Assembly (NCBI GenBank): GCA_013368445.1
Contig: JAACJO010000009.1
Location: 620,001 to 684,000, forward strand
Direction: 5' to 3'
DNA length: 64,000 nucleotides
Origin: Leucocoprinus leucothites
Lineage: Eukaryota > Basidiomycota > Agaricomycetes > Agaricales > Agaricaceae
The notes under the pieces were generated by a model. It was not told the origin of the DNA. It saw only the letters and a list, made by a program, of their open reading frames with translations, and made no database searches. The position numbers were made by a program, and so were the translations under genes. This document shows, piece after piece, positions 34,474-46,255 of this stretch (positions within the stretch are counted from its first letter, which is position 1; each line of letters begins with the position of its first letter).

Positions 34474-36553
34474 ATGCCGCCAAAGACTTCTCTTCAAGCT
34501 GCAATCCCTGAGCCAAACCCACTTCCAAGAGCCGAAAAATTCAGAGGCGACGTTTGGTGTTCCAACCCGCCTCAAGTCACAAGCTACATCACATGCCCTT
34601 CTTCAGAGTCTCCAAGCCTGGACTCTACAACGACATATTTATCACCTATATGCGGGTTCGGCTGGCGATTCGAGCTCGACGAGAGCTTTCGCTACGAGAC
34701 CCCAAAGTCAAACCCCCAGGTCCAGGAACTCAGAGGACGGACGAAGTTGTTCTTTCAGCCTCACATGTGCTCTTCAATGCCTCTGAGCAATATCGATGCC
34801 ACTGTGAAAATTCACTACCCAGACGCGGAAGATGCCCTGAAATTAACATCCGAGAGATCGTTTTCTGATATTGCAATACACGCTTCGGATTCAAAGACTC
34901 AGGAGCACGATTTTGGAGAATATTATGGGCCCCCACAATATAAAGGAAAGGTCTGCGTTGAAGTCACCATTGCCTTCGATCCATCAGATGGATTAGCCCT
35001 ACCTAATAGCTCCTCTGCAAACACCAAAAAGGCACTACGGCGGACGTTCGACACGCCATCCTTCGTCGATACCAAGTTTTATCTCTTCGCAGCCAAGGTC
35101 GACGGTCAACCTGCTCGCCCTAAGAAATCTTTGCCAAATCAGAATTATTAGCCTCCAACAGTGTGTTCCTTGAAAACCGTATGTCATAGCCCTCCTCCTG
35201 ATCGTATGCGAGGGACTCACCGTCCACGATTTCCATCCAGTGCTCTCTCAAGACACGGGATTCTCAAATGGCGCACATTGTGACATTCTTCAAGAGGTTC
35301 CAGAGGAGATAGCCAAATTGAAAGTGGATACGTTCGATTATGAGTCCGACAGCGATCTCGAGGATGACAGAACGGTTGACAAAGGAAAGCGCAAGGAAGG
35401 CGAAGCAGTACCTTGTGAGGAAGAGTGGGTATCAAATCCAACCAATTTCTTTCTAAGGGAGATTCAACACTCACCCTGATTCTCGCTAGGCCGTCGGATT
35501 CATCTAGTCTAGGGTTAGGCCAAAAATCAACGGGAGATCCAACGGCGAACGGTCGGGCATTTGCAATTAATGGGACCGCCTACAAAACGTCAGTCCCTAC
35601 ACATCCCCTTCCCTGGTAATCAGGCCTTCAAAAAAGCGAGATTGACCTAGAATTGCAGATGGAAGACTTTCCTGTACTACTTATACACAAACGAAGTTGC
35701 GTTCAATGAGCTCAGGTCTCAGCAAGCCCAGACGAAAGCTCAGCAATATAAGTCCGAGCTCGAGGACGATGATTCTATTCGCTGCTCTCCCAAGTCCATG
35801 TACCGCCTTGCAGACTACGTTCGTATTCACCTCTTTTGGTTTGGTCTACTTCTAATTGCATCCATCTACTTAGGTGGGCATCCCAGGACTCAAAGCCTTG
35901 GCATTGGACGGAATTTGGGATGGTTTACACAAATCCAATATCATCGCTGAATTGTTCTCTTCTTTCACACATAGGTCAGTCGATAACACGTGCGTAAATG
36001 TTGTCCCAGACTAATGCCTGTTTTCAGGTATCAAGAGGTCATCGAGCTCGAAGTTGATTATCTTATGGATAACTTCACACCTCAAGTCGCGCGTCAGCTC
36101 GATGATATGCTGCAGATGATTGTGCTGGGGACCAAACCTCACTCGTTCCGCGTCCTGGCATTTGCGATGAGGCGATTGCGAGGGGATAGCAGAGAACTAG
36201 CCTGAGGCGCACTGAACTCGGACGACGGTATCACGCCACAGGAAACCGAATCATCAACCCCAAGTCCGACTACCCCTCGATCTATTCCAGAAGAATTGCG
36301 ATCGACCTCTCGTAAGGCCGTTCCCCCCAGTCCGCCCCTCAATCCACCAGAATCTCCCATGCGGACTCCCTCTCCTGTCCAACTTTCTGATAGGTCTCCA
36401 GCTGCTTCTGACATCCTCCCCCCTGCTACTGCTTCCCCTTCAACGAACCCTCCCCAGATTCCAAGCCATGTTGTGGGGCACTACAGAGGGTGGGGGCGCG
36501 CCAGTTCTTTCAGAAGAGGCGAGCTTACCCTGCGGGGAAGGGGGACCCGGTAA
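34474..36553 (+). pseudogene. MATH-like/BTB-like copy 3, probably inactivated by two lesions
   Basis: The N-terminal domain (DVWCSNPPQVTSYITCP, ICGFGWRFELDESF) and the start of the BTB-like part (FVDTKFYLFAAKVDGQPARP) are fully open from 34474. Then one base is missing near 35124-35130 relative to both other copies, which brings a stop at 35149-35151. All later exons are intact in the proper frame, with good splice sites (for example a GTGGGT donor near 35425), up to a TGA at 36203-36205. That TGA stands exactly where copy 1 has TGG (Trp). Beyond it the same frame stays open for 115 more codons, to 36553, as a Pro/Ser-rich tail. Both lesions could be assembly errors, but two independent ones favour recent pseudogenisation. 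The post-BTB part (YQEVIELEVDYLMDNFTPQV) is very close to copy 1. Confidence 0.65.
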
Positions 36554-36892
36554 TTCGGTGAAGTTGGTCACCAACAAGCGAAGGTCTTTGTACTTATGAA
36601 TGACCATCTTGTCAGGGTGCCGAATTGTTTCACCCTTTATTCTTGATGGCTATGATCTCTTGACAATGTACTATGTAGCTATTTCATGGGCCGCAACACT
36701 GGAAAATCCAAATATATATATACTTGGGGGCGAAACTGTACAGTACATTCACTGACGATGTGGATGAAGTGAAACGCGCAAAATAAAATTAATATGCAGC
36801 AATGGGATGTCGAACGAAAGTGTAAAGTTATGCCACTAGAAAACATACGGAGGAAATTCGAAATCATAACAAGTCGCAATGTAGAGAGTATA
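36554..36892. other. Convergent intergenic region
   Basis: This 339 bp lies between BTB copy 3 and the giant RING gene; both read toward it. It contains an A/T-rich patch (about 36710-36722) and should hold both 3' ends. Confidence 0.45.
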
Positions 36893-39800
36893 TTAGAAAA
36901 AGGAACCATCACCATTAGCATTTCCGTTTTGACTACCTTCAAGGTTTCCGGGGTCACTACTCCCATTGCCCCTCGTTGAGGAGGAGCTGCCAGCGTGAAA
37001 TCCGGCGTTGATATCGGTCTCACTGGGACCAGAATGAGGAGATTGAGGAGAAACGGTACTTCTACTTGGACCAGCCCCACCACCAACACCATGACCCACT
37101 GCGTTTGTAGCCACGCCGCTGGAAGTACTGGAATTCCTCCATCTGTTACTTCTTGGAATATATCCCCTCCAATTCCTACTTCTCATTGAAGGAGCGGGTC
37201 GTGGTTCAACATCTACCCGGCAAACAGGACATGTGTTTGCTCTCTTGAACCATGTCTAATGAATATTCAAGCAAGCGTAAGGGTGTGACTGATCCTAAAA
37301 GGTAAAATCTGCCATACCTCAAGACAAGGCTTATGCATCCAATGAGGACAGTTCCCTGATTTCAGCACGTCGTCTTCCATTTCGTACTAGAAAACTATCA
37401 GTCGGAGTGGTCAAAAAAGTAAATTGGAAATCGTACATCCTCCAAACAGATTGGGCATCTTGACTCGGCTCCCTCTTTAGCCCATTCTTTGAACTTTCCC
37501 TTCTTCAGCTTCTTTAGTACAGCTTCAGGTGTTGACCTCTGCTTTACTTCGCCGAGTGCATCTTGCAAGGCCAGAAGACTCTCATAAGAGGCGTCAAACT
37601 CGTCGTCATCCTATCCAGGAGCGCAGTCATTAGCGATCGTTCGAATGACCAGAGAGCTAGAAAACACAAACCAAGTAATCCCCAAGTTCCCCAAACCGCC
37701 TCGTAAAGCCACCTACAGGTCTCCTCCAACCGGTACCACCAGTCGGGGTCTCGGGAAAGAGATTCGAGGAGTTTCCTCTCAACCGATGCGCCATCTGAGC
37801 CCTGTCTCTAATCATCCTCGCAGCTACACTGGGCCAACCATTACCACTGCCAGCGACCGGATTTTCGGCTTGGTTTAAGCTCCCAGCCATGCCAGCGTTT
37901 GTCACATTACCGCGGACGTCCACTGTAGGCCTCCCTTGTCTTCTGGATCTTCCATGCCTATTGCTGTCGTTGTTTCTCCCGACTATTGCCGTAGTTGATG
38001 TGGTGGTGGAAGCTGAGGAGAGTGAAGTTGACGAGGTAGTAGGTCTGGTGTGACGATTGCCCCAAGCGATAGAGCGCATGAAGGCGTCTTCGTCGTTGGC
38101 TACGGACTCGCTCTCACTGTCTGAAACGTTTTCCAGAAATGCTTGCAAACGCCGCATATCCGCTTCCGTGTCCACGGTATTGTTACCAGCATTGTTGTCG
38201 AGTAAAGCTCGCCAATCTGAGTTCGGGTATCCGGATCTGTTTCTGGGGGTGACTCCTGTTGCAGAAGGCGCTCTGGCAGTTGACGGGCCAGAGGTTGAGC
38301 TTGACCCAGGCTGTGAAGTTGATATAGGAAGTGGATTGTTACTATGCAGCCACCTGGGTACACTCAGATTACTCCTCGCCTCTCTCTGCCCTTCCCTCTC
38401 TCGCATACTCAGATAACGTCCAATCGCCTCATCTTGGGACCGGCTTCCCCCACGCCTCTGATCTTGATTTCTTTCTCCTCCTTCAACTCTGCCGGGCATA
38501 CCTCCTTCCGCCCTTTGTTGTCTGAGCCGATCTAGGAACTGTAAAGACCGATCGACGCTTAAACCGTCGCCTCTCAGGACACGAATCGCATCATGTAGAC
38601 CCTCAGCCTCTCCTCGCGCTGAGTGATGTGTCCCGGAGCTACCAATGCCGGGTTCGGGAAGCCCAGTAGCACTCTCAGCCCTCTCCGGCGACCTTTCCAG
38701 CTGTGACCATGATACTTGAGCACCAACAGACGAAGCACTCGATACACTCGACGACGACGCTGAGAGGGCCGAGCTTGGAAGTTGGCCACTCTGATATGAC
38801 CTCAGAAGATTCCTCATTCTCTGTTGTCTCCTTAGAAACTCATCCGAATCAGCAATCCACTGTCGAGCTGTGGTTCCCAGCGGTTCCTGAACTTCAGATC
38901 GTGGAACTCCCGGATTCGACATTCCAACTTCGTTATGAGTGTTACTCTCGAATGACAGCGGCGGAATGACGGGAGGTGACTGTGGACTTGTAACACGAGG
39001 ATGAGACGGGGCGGTGAGGGTATACGTAGGGGGTGGTGAAAGTGAGGAGGACGACGATGGGGAGAATTGTGCCAAAGGAGAGGACATTGACGTAGGAGGT
39101 CGCACAGAGGCTCCCGGACCTGTATGTTCCCGTGTTCTCGCTGCAAAACCAATCGTATTCCTGAAAGGTCCAGGTGCAAACAGCGTGGGATCAATGATTC
39201 CACTCCGTGTTTCAGAGGCATTCGCAGAGGAACTTGAGGTGCTGTTCATCGCAGCGGGTCGAGGCGAAAATAGATCTGGTCGACGTAGATCTTGGCCAGG
39301 TGGTCTTTGCTCACCCAGACGGATCACATTAATCGCCTATCAAAACATACAAACAATCAGCACAATTCCTCACGAAATACTTTATACTCACACTTGCATT
39401 TCCATCAACCTCTATTTCATCCGAAAGCACAGACTCGTCATCCCGATCCCATCGAAGCATATCACTCAACATCGCATCCCGCATATGTCCTAACCTCTCC
39501 GTCAACGATCGTAACCTCGCAGACTCATGGATCATCCCCCCCTCTTCTGAATCATCATCCGAAGTGCGTACAGGCGAAGGCGTCAACCGACCAGCAGAAG
39601 GGAAACCTGAAGAAGCCGAAGACGCGAAAGTAGTAGAAGGCGCAGCTGCGGATGTTGGCGCAGACAAAGAGGTAACAGCGGGCTGAGTCGGCTCGGTGGC
39701 GGGGCGAGTTGCAGTAGTGCTCAAGTTTGGACCAAGTGTATCAAACAGCTCGCCAAGACCAGGCGAAGGCAACTGAGTATCCAAGAACACAGGTCGGGCA

Positions 39801-42800
39801 GGCGGATTCAACTGCTCGCCGCCACCCCCATACACCGACGTGCTGGACATCCCAGAACCAGAATCAAGGAAAGAATCTACAGACATGGACGAGCCAGATG
39901 ACAATGAATCAACTGACGTCCTAGCAATTCTCTGTGGCTGTGGTCCAGAACCCTCTTCAGGCTCGGTGTACAGGCGCATAACGGGTCCATTGCCTGAGCC
40001 ATCGGGACGTAGCGTGATTCCTTGCATTATGAGCATAGCTTGCTGTGCCGCCATGGGCGGCCGTCTGTTCTCTATTGAGGTATGATTGTTGTTACTGTTG
40101 TCCTCTGCAAACGAGGTTCCCTGGGACCACGACGTGCTCCGTCTACGTCCAGCAGTAAACCCAGAAGGAGGTGCAAAACTAGTCGGAGGATGTGCTTGAC
40201 GAACGGAATGAAGTCTAGGCCGAGGTGGGTGTGGTATAACACCAGGATACATTGACACGCTCATGCTTGAGCCCATTGACCCTGAGCCACTTCTTTCCTC
40301 CAGACTCGAACCACTATCACCTTGCTCATTCCTCGACGGAAGCGCAAGCCCACCAGATATACCCATCCTCTCTCTAATCCCACCACCACTCTCTCCATTC
40401 CTCGCACTTAACGACCCTCCCGTTCTCACATTCAACCTCCTTATAGCCTCATCTCTCCTCCTCCTATACTCAACAGCATTCTCCGCAACCAACGAATTAT
40501 CTGAACCAACAACACGCGTCGTGATCCCACTCCCACTCCCACCTGACCCTCTCCTCCCTCTCGACGAAGCACGCAAAGTAGCATTGTTTCCCTCTCGTTC
40601 ATTGACCGACCCATACCACCGAGGATGCTCGTAATCCGTCACTTCCGTGAACAAGGGTAATCTAGGTGCAGGCGGAGGTGGAACAGACAACGAGGGTGCA
40701 GGCGCCGGGGGTTCAAACAACTGAGCAAGAGAATTATTCTGACGCCCAGATGACGCCTCAACATTCGCGGTAGCGGTGGTGGCATTCACGCTTGTTCCTG
40801 CACCACTAGTCGCCCCATCTGTCACATCCGTCGTCGTCGTACCGAACACCGAATCTCTCAACCCCAAATCAAGCGACAAACTAGGAGGCAACGCCAACGC
40901 ACTCCTCTCATTCGACACAGCACCACTCCTCTGCGAGGTCATCGTACCCAAACTTGGTAATCTCACCCTCGAAGACGATGACGATGTCCTTGAATTGTGA
41001 TTATTGATTGCAGGAGAGGCGTTGTTCCGCGTAGAAGGTGGCGCTCGTGGCGGTGAATGTTGCGATGAAAATAAGCTTGACGAAAATCCAGTCAAGGGGG
41101 TATTGGTGGTGGTGGTAGGTAAAGAGGATAAAGATGCTGATGCTGAAGGTAATGTATAAGCAGCTGAGGAAGGACCGGCCTGCCCATGCCACTGTCTTGC
41201 AGAGTGTACTGGATTCCAGCCATCATCATTAGAATCACCTAGATGGTTCATTCAGCTGAGGTCCATGTGTAATTCAGTCTAAAAGATCACTCACGAGTAA
41301 CATGTCGCCTTGAACTCGGCAATCTTGCCCTTCTCGCCTCAATTCCTGTAGATGAACGATCACAATGATGAACGGTAGGTCAACAGGTAAGCCGCGCAAA
41401 AAAAACTCACTCGGGAACTCTAGCCTTGGCGGTGCCCTACTGCTCGAAGACGATGACGGCGAAGCAGCAGCAGCAGTGGTAGTGGTAGGTACACCTAAAG
41501 TCCAAGGTAACCTCTCCACCTCCCTTCCTCTCTCCGTATCCGACTCCATATCGACGTCCATCACGTCACTTCCTGTCGTTGTTCTTTGACGATCTACGAT
41601 CACAAACCATGAAATGAGCAAGGTAAAGCATAATCAAACAAGGTAGGAAAAACTCACGAGTGGAAGGTACGGTAGTCCTATCACCACTACTTTGCTGACC
41701 ACTCTCCCTCTGTTGTTGTTCCTGGCGTTGTTGGGGCAACGCCAAATTCAGTCCAAGATCAGTCGTCATAAGACCTACAAATCATAGACAAGCCCATCAG
41801 CTTCAGTCCAACACAAGAAAAACACATTAAAAGAGACTAACCAGACAAAAAATTCTCTTCCCAACTTCCCAGCTCCGAACCGGTAGAGCTCGAACTCCCA
41901 GACGAGCTCGAGGCCTCAGCCCCTACTCCATCACCTCTCCTAACAGCCTCACTACCAGTCGACACAACAGCACTTCCTCCATCATGTCCACCAGTACTAA
42001 CTTGATCAGCAGTCGCAGTAGCAGTAGGAGCACCTCCAACAGCCGCACTCGCAACTCCCACAGTAGTACTCGCACTATCTAACCAGTCATAAAACCCACT
42101 CAACGAAGGCGAAGGTACCTCCGGCAACGATGATTGCGACTGCGACTGTGACTGCGACTGCACCATTCTTCCCCTCTCTCCCTCACCACCACTCATCACC
42201 TGCCCTATCCCCGAAACTTGACCCTGACCACGTATACTCTCCCTAACCCCAAACTCATCTCGCCTCTCCCTCGTCGACCCTCTACCAAACTCTCTATTTA
42301 CCCTATGCAGCTCCCACATCCTCCCAGCTCCATAATCATCATAATCGTTCATGTGTGCATCAGTCATAATTGGAGGTAACGTCGGTGGTTGAAGACTCGT
42401 GGTGAATCCTCCCATCATAGCAGGCGTAGGACCTGGAATAGAAAGAGGATAACCACTACTACTCGAAACAAGTGCAGTCATATTCGCATTGGCGTTCGTC
42501 AAGTCCGAGTTCGAATTGTACGTGGAGGAGTTGAAGTGAGAAGCGTTAGTGCTGGAGGAAACAGTGACTCGAGGGTTCCCAGGGGGACTAACACCAGAAC
42601 GAATGTGATCAATAACAGATGTAAATCCTCCTGAAGCTGTTGATACTGATCCTGCGAATGTCGAAGCACTAGGAGCAGGGACAGCAGTCGAGTTTGTCGT
42701 AACAGGAACTTGGTGAACAGGAAGGGGAGGGGAAGGGAATCGATCAAGAATATATACTCCTCTTTCGTCTTCCTCGTCTTCTCCTTCTACCTCGCTACCT

Positions 42801-45690
42801 CTCGAACGACGATGATTAGAAACTGTTCTAATCAAATTCGCAACAGAAGCCAATCCGCTTGAAGACGACGATGATGATGTTGATGTCGAACTCGAATCCG
42901 GAGCAAAAGCAGCACCAGGACCAATAGTGGTTGCCTCACTCACAGCTTGGGAACGAAGGGGAGGAGGAACAGGGGGAGAGAATCGGCCAAGAATATCAAT
43001 CCTTCCCTCATCGTCGTCATCTTCTACCCCATAAGAACTCGAACTCGTACGACCGGAAGCAAATCTAATCAGATCCGCAACAGAGGTAAAACCAAACGTC
43101 GAGCTTTGCGATGATGAAACACCGGGTCCTGAAACTCTGGGAGGCGGAGGGCGTAGCATCTGATCACGTTCTTCCGCTTCCCTTCCATTTCCAGTGGTAG
43201 CATTGCCGTTGTTATTGGTAGTGGCGGTGGTGTGATTGGTGGTGACATTGTCGTCGGTGGCGGTGGTAACAGAAGTGCTCAGCCCCGGAACAAGGAGTGA
43301 CGAAGGTGATCTAAGAGCTTCAAGTGCAGAGTCCAATCGATCTCTGAACAATGGTGGGTCATGAGTTGACGACCGTATTGAAGCTGATGAGGTTGATGAT
43401 GATGATGTTGATGCACTTCCCACTTCACCGCCCCCTCGTATCGCTTCACGTTCCTGACCCTCCTCTTCCTCCTCTCCGTCTTCATCGTGTTCATCAGCTT
43501 CGTCTTCATCAATGACTCCCCTCCCAAATCCACCCGAAGTACCACTCAATTGAAGTTCAATCCTCGGCGGCCCCGCATCCCTCACAGCTGCACCAACAGC
43601 AGCAGCACGAGTTGATAATGATTGGATTGATGATGGAACGGATGATCCCGTCCGAGAATAAGTGTTTGCAGTCGACCCAACCGAAATAGGGGTAGGGGCG
43701 GCGTGGCGGTGATCACTTCTACTACTGCTGTGTACCGACTCGTTGTCATCACCATCATCATCAATAAACTGTTCTTCATCTTCATCCCCATCGGGTGCAT
43801 CAACTTCTTCATCAAGAAGACCTCCTGTTCTTGTTTGTGTTCGTACGGAGCCAGATGATCCAATAAATGACGAAGGTAGACTGAAATTCCGCGCAGGAGC
43901 AGAAGCAGCAGAGCTATTGACATCACTCATCGTGGGGCGTTGGATTTGATGTATATGACTATGATGCTGATTCGAGTGCAGTGGTCGATGATGATGACGG
44001 CGTGATAAATTGTCTCTTTCGTCGTTGTCGTTACCGCTTGTTGTTGAGTCACCAGCAGAAAGATGAGAAGAATTCAGAGTGGCACCATCACCTCGCCCAG
44101 TCAACCCTAAAAAAGCAAACAAAGAGAAAAACAACGTCGTCATCAGTAAACCAGGAGAACAGTGACGCAAAAAGACAAAGCAAAAATGGTAAAATAAAAC
44201 AGAGACTTACCATGTCCACGAGGATTCATCGTTCCTTCCACCTGCAATGCTTCCCTCTCATCATCGTTATCATTATTGCCCGCTAGCCCTTCTTCTGCAA
44301 TACTCAGCTCCAAAGGGGGCAATCTCGGAGGAGACGCCTGTGCTTGTGGTCTTAATCTCCTCTGTGCATGCCCATGCCCTAAATCACTCCTGGCAGCACC
44401 ATGGAGTAAAGGAGGCAACACAGGACTAACGGACCTCCTCAACGCAGCCATCGCATTCTCAAACTCCGTATACCTCTCCATAGTCGCTCGGAACCTATCC
44501 CCCTGAGTTCCAGAGTCGGACGGTGCTGTTGAGGTCGCAATAGCAGTACTATGATTGATCGAACCGCCCCGTTGGTTCGTGTTTCCGTTCACATTCGCTT
44601 GTGGTGAAAGTGTCAATGAAAGGGGAAGCGGCGGTGAAGGTGACGATCGAAAATCTAATACTGTCGTCATTGTACTCGAACTTGCTGCAGCTGCAGGTGA
44701 GGAAGCCTCAATCAAGGGCAAGGAAGGCGGAGTGGAAGGTATCGCTATATTCGGAACAGGCGCGTGTTGTAAGCGAGGAGGGGGAATGGAAATGGGGATG
44801 GGAGCGGGAAGCGCTAGCGGTATTGTCGGCGGTTGATTAGCAGCACGAGTAGTATCCATTGTAGAAGTCGATTGTGGTTGTTGTTGCTGTTGAAGATGTC
44901 GTCGCACGGACCCCGATACTCCTCCTGAGCGTTGCACTAGCCTCGGCAACGTCAAGCCCGAGTCATCTTCCAAATCGCGCAACAAAAGTCCTTCTCGCGC
45001 CCCTTGTTCCGAAGCTGAACTTGCTATTCCTGGTAAACCCGTAGTCGTAGTCGTAGTTGTAGTAGTCGTAACACCATTCAAGTTTTCATCATCATCCAAC
45101 AGAGGAATATCCGACATCTGAACATCATCAAGTCTCGGAGTCGGTAATCTTGGCGGAAGCGAACTTGGTGCCACTACCTCCATCTCAAAACTTGAGCGTC
45201 GCACGGCGTGATACGGTTGTTGAACCCTCGAGGATGAAGCAGGCGAAGTGAAAACACTCGACGTTCCCGAATTCGAACCTGCCGACGACGATGACGATGA
45301 CGAAAACGATGCCTCTCCGACAACGGTAGTACCAGAGGTGGAAGCAGTACCGCTCCTCTGCCTTTTGCTACCCCTCCCACGCCCAACAATTCCATTCCTA
45401 GCACCTCCCAATTCTCCAATAATACCGGTACCAGAGTTGGCACCAGTAGTAACATTACTAGCAGCCGCTCCTCGTCGAGTACTCCCTTCCTCTTCCCCGC
45501 CCTCTTCATCACTGTCAGGGCCAAACAATTCTTCAAACGATCTCTTGAACGGCGACGATGTCGATGCTGAAGTCGTAGTCGTAGCCATAGCTGTAGTACC
45601 ATTATTCATCTCCAATCTCAATTGCAACGCCCTACTCCTCCCTCTCACCGCCGCTGACGACGATGGAGAAACCGAATCCGTAATGGGCAT
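36893..45690 (-). CDS. Giant, mostly disordered RING-H2 finger protein
   Basis: Ten exons join in frame with standard splice sites: 44211-45690, 41842-44106, 41658-41774, 41411-41593, 41295-41345, 39392-41238, 37672-39336, 37437-37610, 37319-37386 (plus 37318) and 36893-37255, giving 2737 residues. The first 2500 residues are Ser/Thr/Gly-rich low complexity with acidic patches. The only clear fold is a RING-H2 near the C-terminus: CPIC, then a 13-residue gap, CPHWMHKPC, then CPVC, split over three exons. A helical stretch (ESLLALQDALGEVKQRS) precedes it. A predicted E3 ubiquitin ligase, since RING-H2 domains bind E2 enzymes. Residues near 42.6-43.1 kb contain a degenerate internal repeat (SVADLIR, SVANLIR, SVIDHIR). 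A poly-Gln, SQ repeats and poly-Thr also occur. The start at 45690 is the first ATG in a long frame; a 5' noncoding exon is possible. The substrate is unknown. Confidence 0.82.
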
Positions 45691-46255
45691 CAGAACCTAT
45701 TCTCAACAGCTGCTCCAAGAATTTGGGGTTTTTCTAAGTATCCTGAACGTAACCAGCCAAAGGCGATGAGGATGGTGGTGGTAGTAGTAAGCAACGAGAA
45801 CAATGAAGCCAACGGAGGAACCGAATGAGTAGTATCGCCAACGGGCGGGCGGCCGGGCGTTAGCGTAATAGGTTCCTTGCTGGGCAAAAGTGCCTTGCGT
45901 CAGGGACTGGAAGCGCTGATGATTAACAAGTTTGTGAGACTGGGAGCTGTATGGCCCAATGGGGTCAACCCAGCACAATGACTGTCTGTTTACCTGTCTC
46001 ATAGATCTATCCATCGACACCTCGTTTCTCACCATGTGTATTAATATCCGGCACCTATATCGCTCTTCTCCTAACGATGCATAATAACTATCCCATTCGA
46101 CTGTGGTATCCAACAAACTACATAACGCTCCAAGCACAAAATAGCAGCGTAATTCAAACAAACAAAAAAAAACATATAAAGCACACAAGAATATACTCCT
46201 AAGCACTAAAATTCACAAAAAAAAATAGTCCGTATACCCTCTCACCATCGATCCA
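45691..46255. other. Intergenic region, promoter of the giant RING gene
   Basis: This 565 bp lies between the stop of calcineurin A and the start of the RING gene. An intron-like acceptor sits a few bases before the RING ATG, so a 5' UTR intron is possible. A9 and A7 runs occur near 46165 and 46218. Confidence 0.4.

Noticed and set aside
40263..40634. Plus-strand open frames opposite the giant RING gene (several, up to 173 codons)
   Set aside because: They mirror the low-complexity codons of the minus-strand exons and have no independent support.
41274..41621. Splitting the giant RING locus into several genes at its short exons
   Set aside because: Every intron from 44210 to 37256 has canonical ends and matching phases, and the sum of exons is an exact multiple of three (8214 nt).
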